Source of the DNA: Synechococcus sp. CC9605
Lineage (GTDB): Bacteria > Cyanobacteriota > Cyanobacteriia > PCC-6307 > Cyanobiaceae
DNA: 64,000 bases
Assembly: GCF_000012625.1 (NCBI RefSeq)
Contig: NC_007516.1
Coordinates: 1,922,001-1,986,000 of the forward strand
Reading direction: 5' to 3'
Shown: positions 1 through 8,167 of the stretch, in pieces
Numbering within the stretch: position 1 is the first letter of the stretch
Layout of the letters: each line of letters begins with the position of its first letter
Position numbers and translations under genes: made by a program
The notes under the pieces: model-generated
Databases searched by the model: none
The model's input: the letters and a program-made list of their open reading frames with translations, nothing else
What the model was told of the DNA's origin: nothing

Positions 1-390
1 GATGTGCGGCTGCCGCTGCTGGTGGTGGCCCTCGGCCTGGCGCTGCTGCCGTTGCCTTTCTCCCCCTGGCCCACCTTTGTGGTGGCGCTGTTCGGCCTGT
101 TTCTGCTCATCCAGAGCGCCAGCCTGCGGCTGGAATTCAAGGAAGACGCTCTGATCGTGTGGCAGAACGGCCGCGAGCTGCGGCGTTTCCCCTACGACCA
201 ATGGCTGAGCTGGCGGCTGTTCGCCCCCTGGCTGCCGGGCCTCTTTTATTTCCGCGAAACCCAAAGCATTCACTTTCTGCCAATCCTGTTCAGCCCCAAG
301 GAGCTGCGAGAACAGCTGGAACTGCGGGTGGGAGCGCTGGAAGTGCCGAACGGCGACCCGGAAGACAGCACGAGCAATAGCGCGAAGTAG
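1..390 (+). CDS. DUF3119 family membrane protein (5' end outside window)
   Basis: The frame is open from base 1, so the start lies upstream; a GTG at 4 is the first possible start inside the window. About 128 residues are visible. Two hydrophobic segments lie at roughly residues 3-20 and 24-38. A soluble part follows with the pattern RRFPYDQWLSWRLF and FYFRETQSIHFLPILF, which matches the cyanobacterial DUF3119 family as I recall it. The function is unknown. The next gene, a DUF3086 protein, lies about 107 bp downstream on the same strand. Confidence 0.75.
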   Translation, partial: DVRLPLLVVALGLALLPLPFSPWPTFVVALFGLFLLIQSASLRLEFKEDALIVWQNGRELRRFPYDQWLSWRLFAPWLPGLFYFRETQSIHFLPILFSPKELREQLELRVGALEVPNGDPEDSTSNSAK

Positions 391-497
391 CACGATTTCG
401 ATGCGATTTCGTGCATATATCCATGCAATTCCGTGCAACCCTGTCGCAGTTGTGATGCCACCTGTTTTTCTGCGTTCTGGTCGGCTGGAATGGAGGG

Positions 498-1517
498 ATG
501 GAGAGCACGGCAGCTGACGCAATGCCCGACGACACCGACCTGACCCCCCAGGCGCCTGAACCGGAACAGGCCCCGGCAGAGTCCAGCGGCGAAACCAGCA
601 CTGACCCTGCCAGCACCACCGGTGCCGAGCCCTCCGCCGCAGAAGCCAATCCCGTGATGGAGCTGGCCCTCAAGGATCTGCAGGAGCGCCGCAATGCCCT
701 GCAGGCGGAGATCACCGCCCTCAGCTCCCGCAAACAGCAACTCGAGGCCGAACTGAAGGCCAACTTCGCCGGCCAGTCCGACGCCATCGCCCGCCGCGTG
801 AGGGGCTTCCAGGAGTACCTGGGCGGCGCCCTGCAGGACCTGGTGCAGAGCGTGGAAAACCTGGAGCTGGTGGTGCAGCCGATGGTGGTGCAGCCCTCCC
901 CCCTCGATCAGGCGGCAGACAACCCAGCAGCGCCAGAGAAGACTGGCGAGAGCACTCCGCCGCCAGCGGTGGCCGACACCTTCCGCCCCGATGAAGAGCT
1001 GATCCGCCAGACCCTGGAGCGCTTCCTCAAACAGCCCGACGTCTACGCCGACCCCTGGAACCTGCGGCGCAGCATCGACGCCCGCGACACGGCCCTGCTG
1101 GAGGACTGGTTCTTCAATCAGGGCGGACGTGGCGCCCAGCCCAGCCGCGGCACCCGGCCGCGCAACATCCTGGCGAGCGCGGCTCTGATCGCGGTGATCG
1201 GTGAGCTGTACGGCGATCAGTTCCAGTGCCTGGTGCTGGCCGGCGGCCCTGAACGGCTCGGTGAATGGCGGCGCGGCCTGCAGGATGCCCTGGGCCTGGG
1301 CCGGGAAGACTTCGGCCCCAGCAGCGGCATCGTGCTGTTCGAGCGCCCGGAAGCCCTGGTGGAGCGGGCCGACCGGCTGGAGGAACGGGGCGAAGTGCCC
1401 TTGATCCTGATCGATGCGGCCGAGCGCAGCGTCGACATCCCTGTGCTTCAGTTCCCCCTCTGGTTGGCCTTCGCGGCCGGACCGGGTGAACGCCTCGACG
1501 ACGACGATCTGCTGTGA
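498..1517 (+). CDS. DUF3086 domain protein with coiled coil
   Basis: A 339-residue cytoplasmic protein. Residues 1-50 are acidic, low in complexity and rich in Pro, Glu and Ala. Residues about 52-95 form a probable coiled coil (LKDLQERRNALQAEITALSS). The folded C-terminal part runs from about residue 160, with RPDEELIRQTLERFLKQP and an alpha/beta-looking end. The length and layout fit the cyanobacterial DUF3086 family, whose function is not known. Its last 4 bp overlap the GTG start of plsY, so the two genes are probably cotranslated. Confidence 0.75.
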   Translation: MESTAADAMPDDTDLTPQAPEPEQAPAESSGETSTDPASTTGAEPSAAEANPVMELALKDLQERRNALQAEITALSSRKQQLEAELKANFAGQSDAIARRVRGFQEYLGGALQDLVQSVENLELVVQPMVVQPSPLDQAADNPAAPEKTGESTPPPAVADTFRPDEELIRQTLERFLKQPDVYADPWNLRRSIDARDTALLEDWFFNQGGRGAQPSRGTRPRNILASAALIAVIGELYGDQFQCLVLAGGPERLGEWRRGLQDALGLGREDFGPSSGIVLFERPEALVERADRLEERGEVPLILIDAAERSVDIPVLQFPLWLAFAAGPGERLDDDDLL

Positions 1518-2125
1518 TCCAAACAGCATTCACCGCCCTGCTGCTGCTGGCCATCGGCTACCTGCTGGGAGCCATCCCCAGCGGTTACCTCGCCGGCCGC
1601 TGGCTCAAGGGCATCGATCTGCGCGACTGCGGCTCCGGCAGCACCGGCGCCACCAACGTGCTTCGCAACGTGGGCAAGGGCCCAGCCCTGGTGGTGTTCC
1701 TGATTGATGTGGGCAAAGGCGCCCTGGCGGTGCTGCTGGCGAAAAGCGTCGGCCTCAACGACTGGTTGCAGGTGCTGACGGGCCTGGCGGCCTTGGCCGG
1801 GCACATCTGGCCGGTGTGGCTGGGCTGGAAGGGCGGCAAAGCGGTGGCCACTGGCCTTGGCATATTTCTGGGCCTGGCCTGGCCGGTGGGACTGGCCTGC
1901 TTTGGCCTGTTCATGGCCGTGATCTCGATCTTCCGGATCGTGTCGCTCTCCAGCGTGGTGGCCGCCATCGGACTGCCACTGTTGATGCTGCTCTCTGGTA
2001 GCAGCAGCGCCTACGTAGTGGTGTCGTTGGTGGCCAGCCTGATGGTGCTCTGGCGCCATCGCAGCAACATCGAACGGCTGCTGGCGGGCACCGAACCCAA
2101 GATTGGCGCGAAAGCCAAGGGCTGA
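1514..2125 (+). CDS. plsY: glycerol-3-phosphate acyltransferase PlsY
   Basis: A 203-residue inner-membrane protein that transfers an acyl group from acyl phosphate to glycerol-3-phosphate, the first step of phospholipid synthesis. The family motifs are visible: GAIPSGYLAGRW near the N terminus, then CGSGSTGATNVLRNVGKGPA, and GHIWPVWLGWKGGKAVATGLG. About five membrane segments are present and the length is normal. The start is a GTG overlapping the stop of the preceding gene. It converges on pyrF with about 50 bp between them. Confidence 0.95.
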   Translation: MIQTAFTALLLLAIGYLLGAIPSGYLAGRWLKGIDLRDCGSGSTGATNVLRNVGKGPALVVFLIDVGKGALAVLLAKSVGLNDWLQVLTGLAALAGHIWPVWLGWKGGKAVATGLGIFLGLAWPVGLACFGLFMAVISIFRIVSLSSVVAAIGLPLLMLLSGSSSAYVVVSLVASLMVLWRHRSNIERLLAGTEPKIGAKAKG

Positions 2126-2175
2126 GCTGGCTCCTTGAGCACAACCAGCTCACACAACAGATTGGAGCGCGCCGA

Positions 2176-2901
2176 TCAAAGATCTCCGCAACAGGCTGCA
2201 AAAGCAGCGCTGGGATCCTCGGCCTTGCTGATCGGCCGGCCGATCACCAGCTGACTGGCACCAGCGGCAATCGCCTCAGCCGGCCCCATCACCCGGGCTT
2301 GATCACCAACGGCTGCTCCTCTGGGGCGGATGCCTGGGGTGACCAGCGCGAACGGTTGAGGGTGTTGCGCCCGCAATGCCGCGGCCTCCAGGGGTGAGCA
2401 CACACAACCACCAATGCCGGCGGTCGCCGACAGCTGCGCCAACGCCGGCACCCGTTCGGCGATGCCCTGGGCAATGGCGAGTTCCCGTTGCAGCCGTTGC
2501 TCCTCCCAGCTGGTGAGCACCGTCACCGCCAGCAACGTGGGCGCGGGTTGCCCAGCAGCCTGGGCTCCTTCCTCTGCCGCAACCTTGACTGCCTTGAGCG
2601 CTTCGCTGCCGGCGCAGGCATGCACCGTGATCAGTTCGGCCCCCAGCGCCGCCGCCCTCCGGCAGGCACCGGCCATCGTGGCCGGGATGTCGTGGAATTT
2701 GAGGTCAAGAAACACGCGCAGCCCCTGCTCGCGCAGCTGGGCCACCACTTCTGGCCCCGCCTGCACGAACAGCTCCAGACCCACCTTCACCCAGCGCAGC
2801 CCGTCCACGTGGGCTGCAAAGCGCAGCGCCTGATCCGGCGCCATGCCATCGAGGGCCACGATGATCCGATCGGCGGGGTCAGCGGAGAGCGTCGGAGCCA
2901 A
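2176..2901 (-). CDS. pyrF: orotidine 5'-phosphate decarboxylase
   Basis: A 241-residue TIM-barrel enzyme that converts OMP to UMP in the last step of pyrimidine synthesis. Diagnostic motifs are IIVALDGM near the N terminus, WVKVGLELF, the catalytic [13 protein letters not shown], and [10 protein letters not shown] plus [13 protein letters not shown] near the C terminus. The length is typical of the group 1 enzyme. It is the last gene of a minus-strand run with the phosphotransferase and tyrS, although intervals of 50 bp or more suggest separate transcripts are possible. Confidence 0.96.
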   Translation of the reverse strand: MAPTLSADPADRIIVALDGMAPDQALRFAAHVDGLRWVKVGLELFVQAGPEVVAQLREQGLRVFLDLKFHDIPATMAGACRRAAALGAELITVHACAGSEALKAVKVAAEEGAQAAGQPAPTLLAVTVLTSWEEQRLQRELAIAQGIAERVPALAQLSATAGIGGCVCSPLEAAALRAQHPQPFALVTPGIRPRGAAVGDQARVMGPAEAIAAGASQLVIGRPISKAEDPSAAFAACCGDL

Positions 2902-2960
2902 GGCAAGCGATTGATCCGGAGACCATCCTGTCGCCTCGGCCAGCGCATCTCAACAGATGT

Positions 2961-3974
2961 TCAGGCTGAGGGCGAAAGCCTGATACCAGTTGCTTGCTTA
3001 ATGAAGCTCAGATAGTCGCGCTGCGATTCAGGCTTTCGCATGAATTCGATGCCACCACCAACAGGACCGGCAGTTAACGCCCCAAAGAGATGAAAAACTC
3101 GACAGGCCTTGATGTGCTTATGGTTCAAAGGCCTTATGGCTTGATAAGCCTGAAGAACCCCATCCATGATCAGTTCCCACAAATGAGATGACATCCCCCG
3201 TCCAATCTGGGGAATAAAAACCAGATAATCATTCATTGTGTGAGCAAGATCAACAGCGGGGTCAGAAATACAAAAAGACCAATCCAGAACCCCGGACAAA
3301 GAACCATTTTTAAACATCAGATTACCGCCGTGATAGTCACCATGAATCACAGCAAGATTCTCAGCATCAAGGGGTAAATGATCCCGCAGCCAAGCCATCA
3401 GATCAGCAGCCCAGGGGGTCTTCTCTTCAAAAAAACCCAATGCCTTTTGACGAACAAAAGGGTCCAAAAATCGCTCATCCGGAACACCAGCCCGTCTGAA
3501 CGACTCAACAATGGGCCTCACATCCAGCTCATGCATGGTGGCCATCGACTCACCCACGGCCTTGGCATGAAGCTCAGGAGCCATCCCAAACACCGTTTGA
3601 CCGGGCACCAGCTCCATCACCGCAAAAACACCTCCCAAGACTGATTTGTCTGCACAAACGTGATGAATCATGGGGGCATTGAGGCCCTGCTGATTCAGGA
3701 TCTGATGCACAACCTGATGATGCAAAAGCTCCGCCACCTCACGGGCTGGACGCAGAATGCGAAGAACCCTTGGCTCCTGGTCAATCAGCTTGTAGCGATA
3801 CAGCCGGGCATCAGCACCACCGGTCAGCCGCGAGGGTTCAACCTCATAGTGGACACGGTCTGACGATTCCGATTGCAGAAAGGCTAAAAAATCGGCCGTG
3901 ATTTGCTGATCGGATCTGAATTCAGGTTCAAGGACTTGCGCTGGCATTGTTCTTCGCTTGGATAAACGCACCAT
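2961..3974 (-). CDS. phosphotransferase family protein (APH/choline kinase fold)
   Basis: A 337-residue protein with the aminoglycoside phosphotransferase-like kinase fold. The catalytic loop is VIHGDYHGGNLMF, where the Asp is the expected base and the Asn binds metal. The second metal site is GVLDWSFCISDPAVDLAH. An N-terminal lobe (SRLTGGADARLYRYKL, RVLRILRP) is also seen. The substrate cannot be read from the sequence; small-molecule kinases, including macrolide, choline and sugar kinases, share this fold. It is visibly poorer in GC than its neighbours, so gain by transfer is possible. An internal Met ten codons in is an alternative start. Confidence 0.8.
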   Translation of the reverse strand: MVRLSKRRTMPAQVLEPEFRSDQQITADFLAFLQSESSDRVHYEVEPSRLTGGADARLYRYKLIDQEPRVLRILRPAREVAELLHHQVVHQILNQQGLNAPMIHHVCADKSVLGGVFAVMELVPGQTVFGMAPELHAKAVGESMATMHELDVRPIVESFRRAGVPDERFLDPFVRQKALGFFEEKTPWAADLMAWLRDHLPLDAENLAVIHGDYHGGNLMFKNGSLSGVLDWSFCISDPAVDLAHTMNDYLVFIPQIGRGMSSHLWELIMDGVLQAYQAIRPLNHKHIKACRVFHLFGALTAGPVGGGIEFMRKPESQRDYLSFIKQATGIRLSPSA

Positions 3975-4024
3975 CGCGCCAGTTCTCTCTTGGCGGATCC
4001 CCCAAAAGGGGGATATCCGGCGGC

Positions 4025-5272
4025 TCAGGCCACCAAGCGCCGGAAGGTCTTCTTGCCCAGCTGCAGCACCTTGCCCTCCAGCTCCGCCGCTGAGGTGAAC
4101 TCCTGGTTGGGATCAGTGATCTTCTCCCCCTCCAGCCGCGCCGCGCCGCCCTTGATCTGGCGGCGGGCCTCACTGCTGCTGGCGCAGATGCCCACAGCGC
4201 TAAACAAGTAAAAGGCCTTGGCCGGGAAGTTCACCTCCGCCAGGGAGGCCTCGGGCACATCAGCGCCGGCATCACCGCTGCCGCCCACCAGGGTGGCGGC
4301 ATCGCTCTGGGCCTTCTGGGCTGCTTCGATGCCGTGGCGGCTGGCGGTCACCGCCAGGGCCATCGCCTTCTGCTTCTCGCGCGGGTTATCCGGCAACGAC
4401 GCCAGATCCAGATCGGTCAGCAACGTGACGTAGTCGTCGATCGCCGCATCGCCGACCTTCTCCAGCTTGGAATACATCGACAGGGGATCCTCCTCCAGCC
4501 CCACCACGTTGCCGAGGCTCTTGCTCATCTTCTGAACCCCATCTAGACCCACCAAAATCGGCAGCAGCAGGCCGAACTGGGTGCCCTTGTTGAAGTGGCG
4601 CTGCAGGTCGCGGCCCATGGCCACGTTGAACTTCTGGTCGGTGCCGCCCAGCTCCACATCCGCGTTCACCGCCACCGAGTCGTAGCCCTGCAGCAACGGG
4701 TAGAGGAATTCATGCAGCGCGATCGGGGTTCCACTGCCGTAGCGCTTGGAGAAGTCGTCCTTGGCCAGCATCTGGCCCACGGTGCCGGTGCCGAGCAGGC
4801 CGATCACCGCCGGCAGATCCATGCCCTCCAGCCACTCGGAGTTGTATCGCACCTCCAGGCGGCCAGGGGTTTCGAAATCGAGCAGCGCCGTTTCCTTGGG
4901 CTGGTCCTGCCCCAACTGGCGCAGATAGGTGGAGGCGTTGGCGGCCACCTGCTCCTTGCTTAGCTGCACCCGCGTGGCGCTCTTGCCGGTGGGATCGCCG
5001 ATCCGCGCCGTGAAATCCCCGATGATCAGCACTGCCGTGTGGCCCCCGTCCTGGAAAGCCCGTAACTTGCGGAACAGGATGCTGTGACCAAGGTGGATGT
5101 TGCTGCCGGTGGGGTCAATGCCCAGCTTCACCCGCAGCGGCCGTCCTTCCTTTTCGGCCTGGGCCAACCGGGCCGCCAGGGCCTGATCCGCATCACTGGG
5201 ATCGCCGGCAGGGAACAGGTCGGCCATGCCCCGAGACAACCAATCCGGCAACGACGGGATGGAGTCCGGCAT
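4025..5272 (-). CDS. tyrS: tyrosyl-tRNA synthetase
   Basis: Class I aminoacyl-tRNA synthetase of about 415 residues that charges tRNA-Tyr. It shows the HIGH-type motif (IHLGHS) after VKLGIDPTG, the KMSKS motif ([10 protein letters not shown]) and a C-terminal S4 RNA-binding domain (residues about 345-415, [18 protein letters not shown]). I chose the Met at 5272 (MPDSIPSL) over the one four codons upstream because the family normally starts near this point. An inverted repeat of CCCCC and GGGGG around AAAA (about 4001-4016) lies just downstream, without a T run. Confidence 0.95.
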   Translation of the reverse strand: MPDSIPSLPDWLSRGMADLFPAGDPSDADQALAARLAQAEKEGRPLRVKLGIDPTGSNIHLGHSILFRKLRAFQDGGHTAVLIIGDFTARIGDPTGKSATRVQLSKEQVAANASTYLRQLGQDQPKETALLDFETPGRLEVRYNSEWLEGMDLPAVIGLLGTGTVGQMLAKDDFSKRYGSGTPIALHEFLYPLLQGYDSVAVNADVELGGTDQKFNVAMGRDLQRHFNKGTQFGLLLPILVGLDGVQKMSKSLGNVVGLEEDPLSMYSKLEKVGDAAIDDYVTLLTDLDLASLPDNPREKQKAMALAVTASRHGIEAAQKAQSDAATLVGGSGDAGADVPEASLAEVNFPAKAFYLFSAVGICASSSEARRQIKGGAARLEGEKITDPNQEFTSAAELEGKVLQLGKKTFRRLVA

Positions 5273-5332
5273 AGGGAGGCGCAATGAGCAAGCGCTGGCG
5301 ATCGTACGAGTCTTGGCTCAGGTCGAGCTGGT

Positions 5333-5662
5333 TCAGCTGGAAGGGGGCTGCTCGATCTGCGCCTTCATCCGCTCGAGGGTGGAGTTCATCTGATCGAACA
5401 TTTGCTCGGGGGTGATGCCGAACTGGCTGAGCTGGGTGCGCAGCTGCTCCACTGTGAGCTTGGCCTGGAAATCCTCCGAGAGTTCAAAGCGCTTCATGAA
5501 CACCCGGTAACGGCCCATCAGCTCTTCCATCGTCTCGATGAACTTCTTCTTGCCCTCCCGGTCGAACTTGCCGTACTCACTGCCCAGCTGCATCAGCTGC
5601 TGGTAATCGCTGAACAGGCGCTTGGCTTCGTCCTGAACGATGTCGGAATCGAAGAAGGCCAT
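5333..5662 (-). CDS. DUF1825 family protein
   Basis: A 109-residue protein, mostly alpha-helical, beginning MAFFDSDIVQDEAKRLF. That opening is typical of the cyanobacterial DUF1825 family, so I take the Met at 5662 rather than upstream extensions. The sequence is rich in Gln, Glu and Lys with no membrane segment or catalytic motif visible. The function is unknown. It lies 60 bp upstream of tyrS on the same strand and diverges from the LuxR-type regulator at 5837. Confidence 0.85.
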   Translation of the reverse strand: MAFFDSDIVQDEAKRLFSDYQQLMQLGSEYGKFDREGKKKFIETMEELMGRYRVFMKRFELSEDFQAKLTVEQLRTQLSQFGITPEQMFDQMNSTLERMKAQIEQPPSS

Positions 5663-5836
5663 CGTCGGCATCACGCACTGCTTCGGCAAAGTCTGCCAAG
5701 GATTCACCAGTGGCAACGGGGGTGATCGCCGCACCTTGGCTTGGCATCAGCAACAGCGTTTTGTACGGTCTTGCTGACCCGCACCACCCGCTGGTGGCAT
5801 CCGAATTCATGGTGAGTTTCGGGCCGCCTCCAGGAT

Positions 5837-6565
5837 GTGGACTTCACCGCTCAGCTCAGCGCGATGCGTGACCTTCCCCAGCGCCACCGGCCCCTGTTGG
5901 AAGGGCGCCGCATCGTGGTGGCCTCCGCCGATCGCGTGTTGATAAGCGGCCTGGTGCACAGCCTCAACGGCATCGGCTCCCTGGTGGGGGCCGCAAGCAC
6001 CGAAGCGGAAGCCCTCGCCTGTCTCAGCCACACAGCCGCTGATCTGCTGATCTGCAGCGACCAGCTCGAGCGCGGCAACGGCCCCTCGCTGGTGGCGGCT
6101 GCCAAGGCCCAGCAGCCCTCCCTGCGCTGCCTGATGCTGATTCAGCGCCCGTTGCTCAGCACAATTCACGCCGCGGCCAAGGCGCAATGCGAAGGGCTCT
6201 GCAGCCATGAGCGGATCGGCAATGGCGGCCTGCTCAGCGTGCTGCGCGCCATGGAGAGCGATGGCAGCCACATGGATTCAGTGATTGCCGGAGTGGCTAA
6301 CCACGACCGTGGCTCCAGAGACGCCGCCCATCCCCTAAGCGACGTGCTGAGCCTGCGGGAAGAAGACGTGCTGCGCGGGCTCTGCAAAGGCCTCAGCAAT
6401 CAGGAGATTGCCGATCAGCTGCATCTTTCGATTGAAACCACCAAGCACTGCGTCACCGGGCTGCTGCGCAAACTCGATGCCAAAAGCCGCACCCAGGCGG
6501 TGCTGATCGCCTTTCAGCGCAACCTGGTGGATCCACCGCTGCCGATTCCGCGCTGGACCCCCTAG
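5837..6565 (+). CDS. LuxR-type response regulator with atypical receiver
   Basis: A 242-residue protein. The N-terminal part (about residues 23-145) has the rhythm of a receiver domain: RRIVVASADRVLISGL, then ADLLICSDQLERGNG. It lacks the usual acidic pair and the conserved Lys, so phosphorylation is doubtful. The C-terminal 65 residues are a clear LuxR/GerE HTH: LSLREEDVLRGLCKGLSNQEIADQLHLS, then TTKHCVTGLLRKLDAKSRTQAV. It probably binds DNA as a regulator; the targets are unknown. The start is a GTG at 5837, and an ATG nine codons in (MRDLPQ) is equally plausible. Confidence 0.85.
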   Translation: MDFTAQLSAMRDLPQRHRPLLEGRRIVVASADRVLISGLVHSLNGIGSLVGAASTEAEALACLSHTAADLLICSDQLERGNGPSLVAAAKAQQPSLRCLMLIQRPLLSTIHAAAKAQCEGLCSHERIGNGGLLSVLRAMESDGSHMDSVIAGVANHDRGSRDAAHPLSDVLSLREEDVLRGLCKGLSNQEIADQLHLSIETTKHCVTGLLRKLDAKSRTQAVLIAFQRNLVDPPLPIPRWTP

Positions 6566-6608
6566 CCCTGAAGGAGCATCCTGAGGGGACTCCAACGGTG
6601 CAGACGCC

Positions 6609-6923
6609 ATGGTCAAACGCGCCGCCCTTACAGCCCTGGTGGTTCTCAGCGTCAGCAGCCTCGTTCAACGAGCAGGCTTCGCCGCCAGCGAGCGCATCAC
6701 AGCTTTGGTAACCATCGCTGAGGCCAATGCCCGCTGCTTGGTCGAAACCAAGCAAATGAAGGCCGCCAAGGCCCAAGACATCGCCACCCGGTTTCTAATC
6801 AGCAAAGGAATGAGCGACGCCGACCGGAACGAGGTGAAAAGCGCTCCCGGCTACGACGATCTGCTGTACCAATACATCAACGAACAGGGGGGTTGTGAGG
6901 AGCTTGTGCGCCAGCTGCGCTGA
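6609..6923 (+). CDS. small exported protein, unknown function
   Basis: A 104-residue protein with a cleavable signal peptide (MVKRAALTALVVLSVSSLVQ, likely cut after GFAA near residue 26). The mature part is helical, with two Cys (ARCLVET and GGCEELV) that could form a disulphide. No family is recognised with certainty. A gene of the same size class and layout (signal peptide, two Cys, helical) occurs at 32331 in the island, but I see no clear sequence similarity between them. Confidence 0.75.
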   Translation: MVKRAALTALVVLSVSSLVQRAGFAASERITALVTIAEANARCLVETKQMKAAKAQDIATRFLISKGMSDADRNEVKSAPGYDDLLYQYINEQGGCEELVRQLR

Positions 6924-6970
6924 CGCGGCCCTACACCCTCGTTAAGGTCGGCTCATCTCTGCTGAGCAGC

Positions 6971-7540
6971 ATGCCCCGCAGCCACTGGTTGGATCCCCTG
7001 GCCAGGCGGGTGCTGCAGGCCACAGGGCAGCTGCCAGCACGACCCAAGCCGGCGTTGCCGCAGCCTGAACCGATCGCGCCCGAGCCGCCGGCCTGGGTGA
7101 TGGATGTGAACCGGGCCAGCCGCGATCAGTGGCTGCAGCTTCCCGGCTGCAGCCAGGACACAGCCGATCTACTGGTGCGGCTTCAGGGGGGTGGGGTGCA
7201 ATTCGCCAGTGCCGATGATCTGTTCCGGCTGCTGGAGCTGCCGAGCGATCTGGCCAAGCTTTGGACACCCCATCTGCTCTTCCAGTGGCACGGTGATGCC
7301 CCACCGCAGCCGCAGGCCGCTCCCCTGGACCTCAACAACGCCAGCGCCGATCAGCTGGCCCTGCTTGGCTGGCCGGAACAACGGCTGGCCAACCTGATGC
7401 GGGAACGCCGACGCGACGGTTTCAAGGATCTGGCCGATCTGCAGGAGCGGCTCTGCCTGCCCGCCAGCAGCGTGGAAGCCCTGATCGGCCGGGTGAGTTT
7501 CGGCAGCCGACGCTCCGGGCCCAGCCTGCCGCTGCCCTGA
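6971..7540 (+). CDS. helix-hairpin-helix protein (ComEA-like repeats)
   Basis: A 189-residue protein with two helix-hairpin-helix units. The first is VMDVNRASRDQWLQLPGCSQ at residues about 44-63. The second is DLNNASADQLALLGWPEQR at about 120-138, followed by GFKDLADLQERLCLP. Such units bind DNA without sequence specificity, as in ComEA. There is no obvious signal peptide or membrane anchor, so a role in uptake is not shown. Its TGA overlaps the ATG of the next gene (TGATG), a GIY-YIG-like protein, hinting at a shared DNA-related role. Confidence 0.8.
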   Translation: MPRSHWLDPLARRVLQATGQLPARPKPALPQPEPIAPEPPAWVMDVNRASRDQWLQLPGCSQDTADLLVRLQGGGVQFASADDLFRLLELPSDLAKLWTPHLLFQWHGDAPPQPQAAPLDLNNASADQLALLGWPEQRLANLMRERRRDGFKDLADLQERLCLPASSVEALIGRVSFGSRRSGPSLPLP

Positions 7541-8112
7541 TGCAGGGGGATCTCTTCTCGACTGGCGCACTGGCCTTCAGCAATGGGCCCGACCTGCCCC
7601 TGCAACGGGATCAGCTGCTCGCCTGGCAAGAGCGGCTGCATGCCCATCAGGCGCCGCTGTTCCGCGGAGAAAGCGCCGGCGCAGCCCAGGGGGATCTGTT
7701 CGGTGCTAGCCCCGAAGACGCTGCCGCGGCCATCAATCCACTGGCCCTGACCCCCCTGGCGATGAGTTTCTGGCGCTGGCCGGACCCGTCTCACCGCGGA
7801 GCAGCGATCTACCTGGTGATGGACAGGCCAGCCCAGCTGGAGCAGCCGCTTCTGCTGTATGTGGGCGAAACCCTGGCCGCCGAGCGCCGCTGGAAAGGTG
7901 ATCACGACTGCAAGGCCTACCTCGCCGCCTACGGCGAAGCCCTGCACCGCTGTGAGCTGAGCGCCCAGCTGAGCATCCGCTTCAGCTGTGATGTGCCCAA
8001 GGCCACCCGCGCCCGGCGGGCCCTGGAACAACAGCTGATCCAACGCTGGTGGCCTCCGTTCAACAAGGAAACCCGCCAGCGCTGGGCCACCCCCTTCACC
8101 GCCGAGCTCTAA
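7540..8112 (+). CDS. GIY-YIG-like domain protein
   Basis: A 190-residue protein. The C-terminal half fits the GIY-YIG nuclease pattern: GAAIYLV as the GIY strand, LLLYVGET as the YIG strand, an Arg shortly after (AERRWKGDHD), a Glu in a helix (RRALEQQLIQRW) and PPFNKE as the final Asn motif. The strands are further apart than usual. The N-terminal 80 residues repeat short QGDLF motifs (QGDLFSTG and QGDLFGAS). A nuclease or DNA-repair role is inference. It is coupled to the HhH gene before it by a 1 bp overlap. Confidence 0.65.
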   Translation: MQGDLFSTGALAFSNGPDLPLQRDQLLAWQERLHAHQAPLFRGESAGAAQGDLFGASPEDAAAAINPLALTPLAMSFWRWPDPSHRGAAIYLVMDRPAQLEQPLLLYVGETLAAERRWKGDHDCKAYLAAYGEALHRCELSAQLSIRFSCDVPKATRARRALEQQLIQRWWPPFNKETRQRWATPFTAEL

Positions 8113-8167
8113 GGCCAAACCCATCACGCGGGATCGCTACGCTCGTCCTTTGTTGACGCGTCCACCC

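Noticed and set aside
270-1529. Long minus-strand ORF (419 codons) opposite the DUF3086 gene
   Set aside because: Gln/His/Gly-rich composition typical of an antisense shadow; the plus-strand frames have family motifs and tight gene spacing.
2961-3974. Antibiotic resistance gene (aminoglycoside phosphotransferase)
   Set aside because: The fold is shared by many small-molecule kinases and nothing in the sequence points to an antibiotic substrate.
4001-4016. CCCCC-AAAA-GGGGG inverted repeat as a tyrS terminator
   Set aside because: No T run follows on either strand, so it is only a hairpin of unknown meaning.
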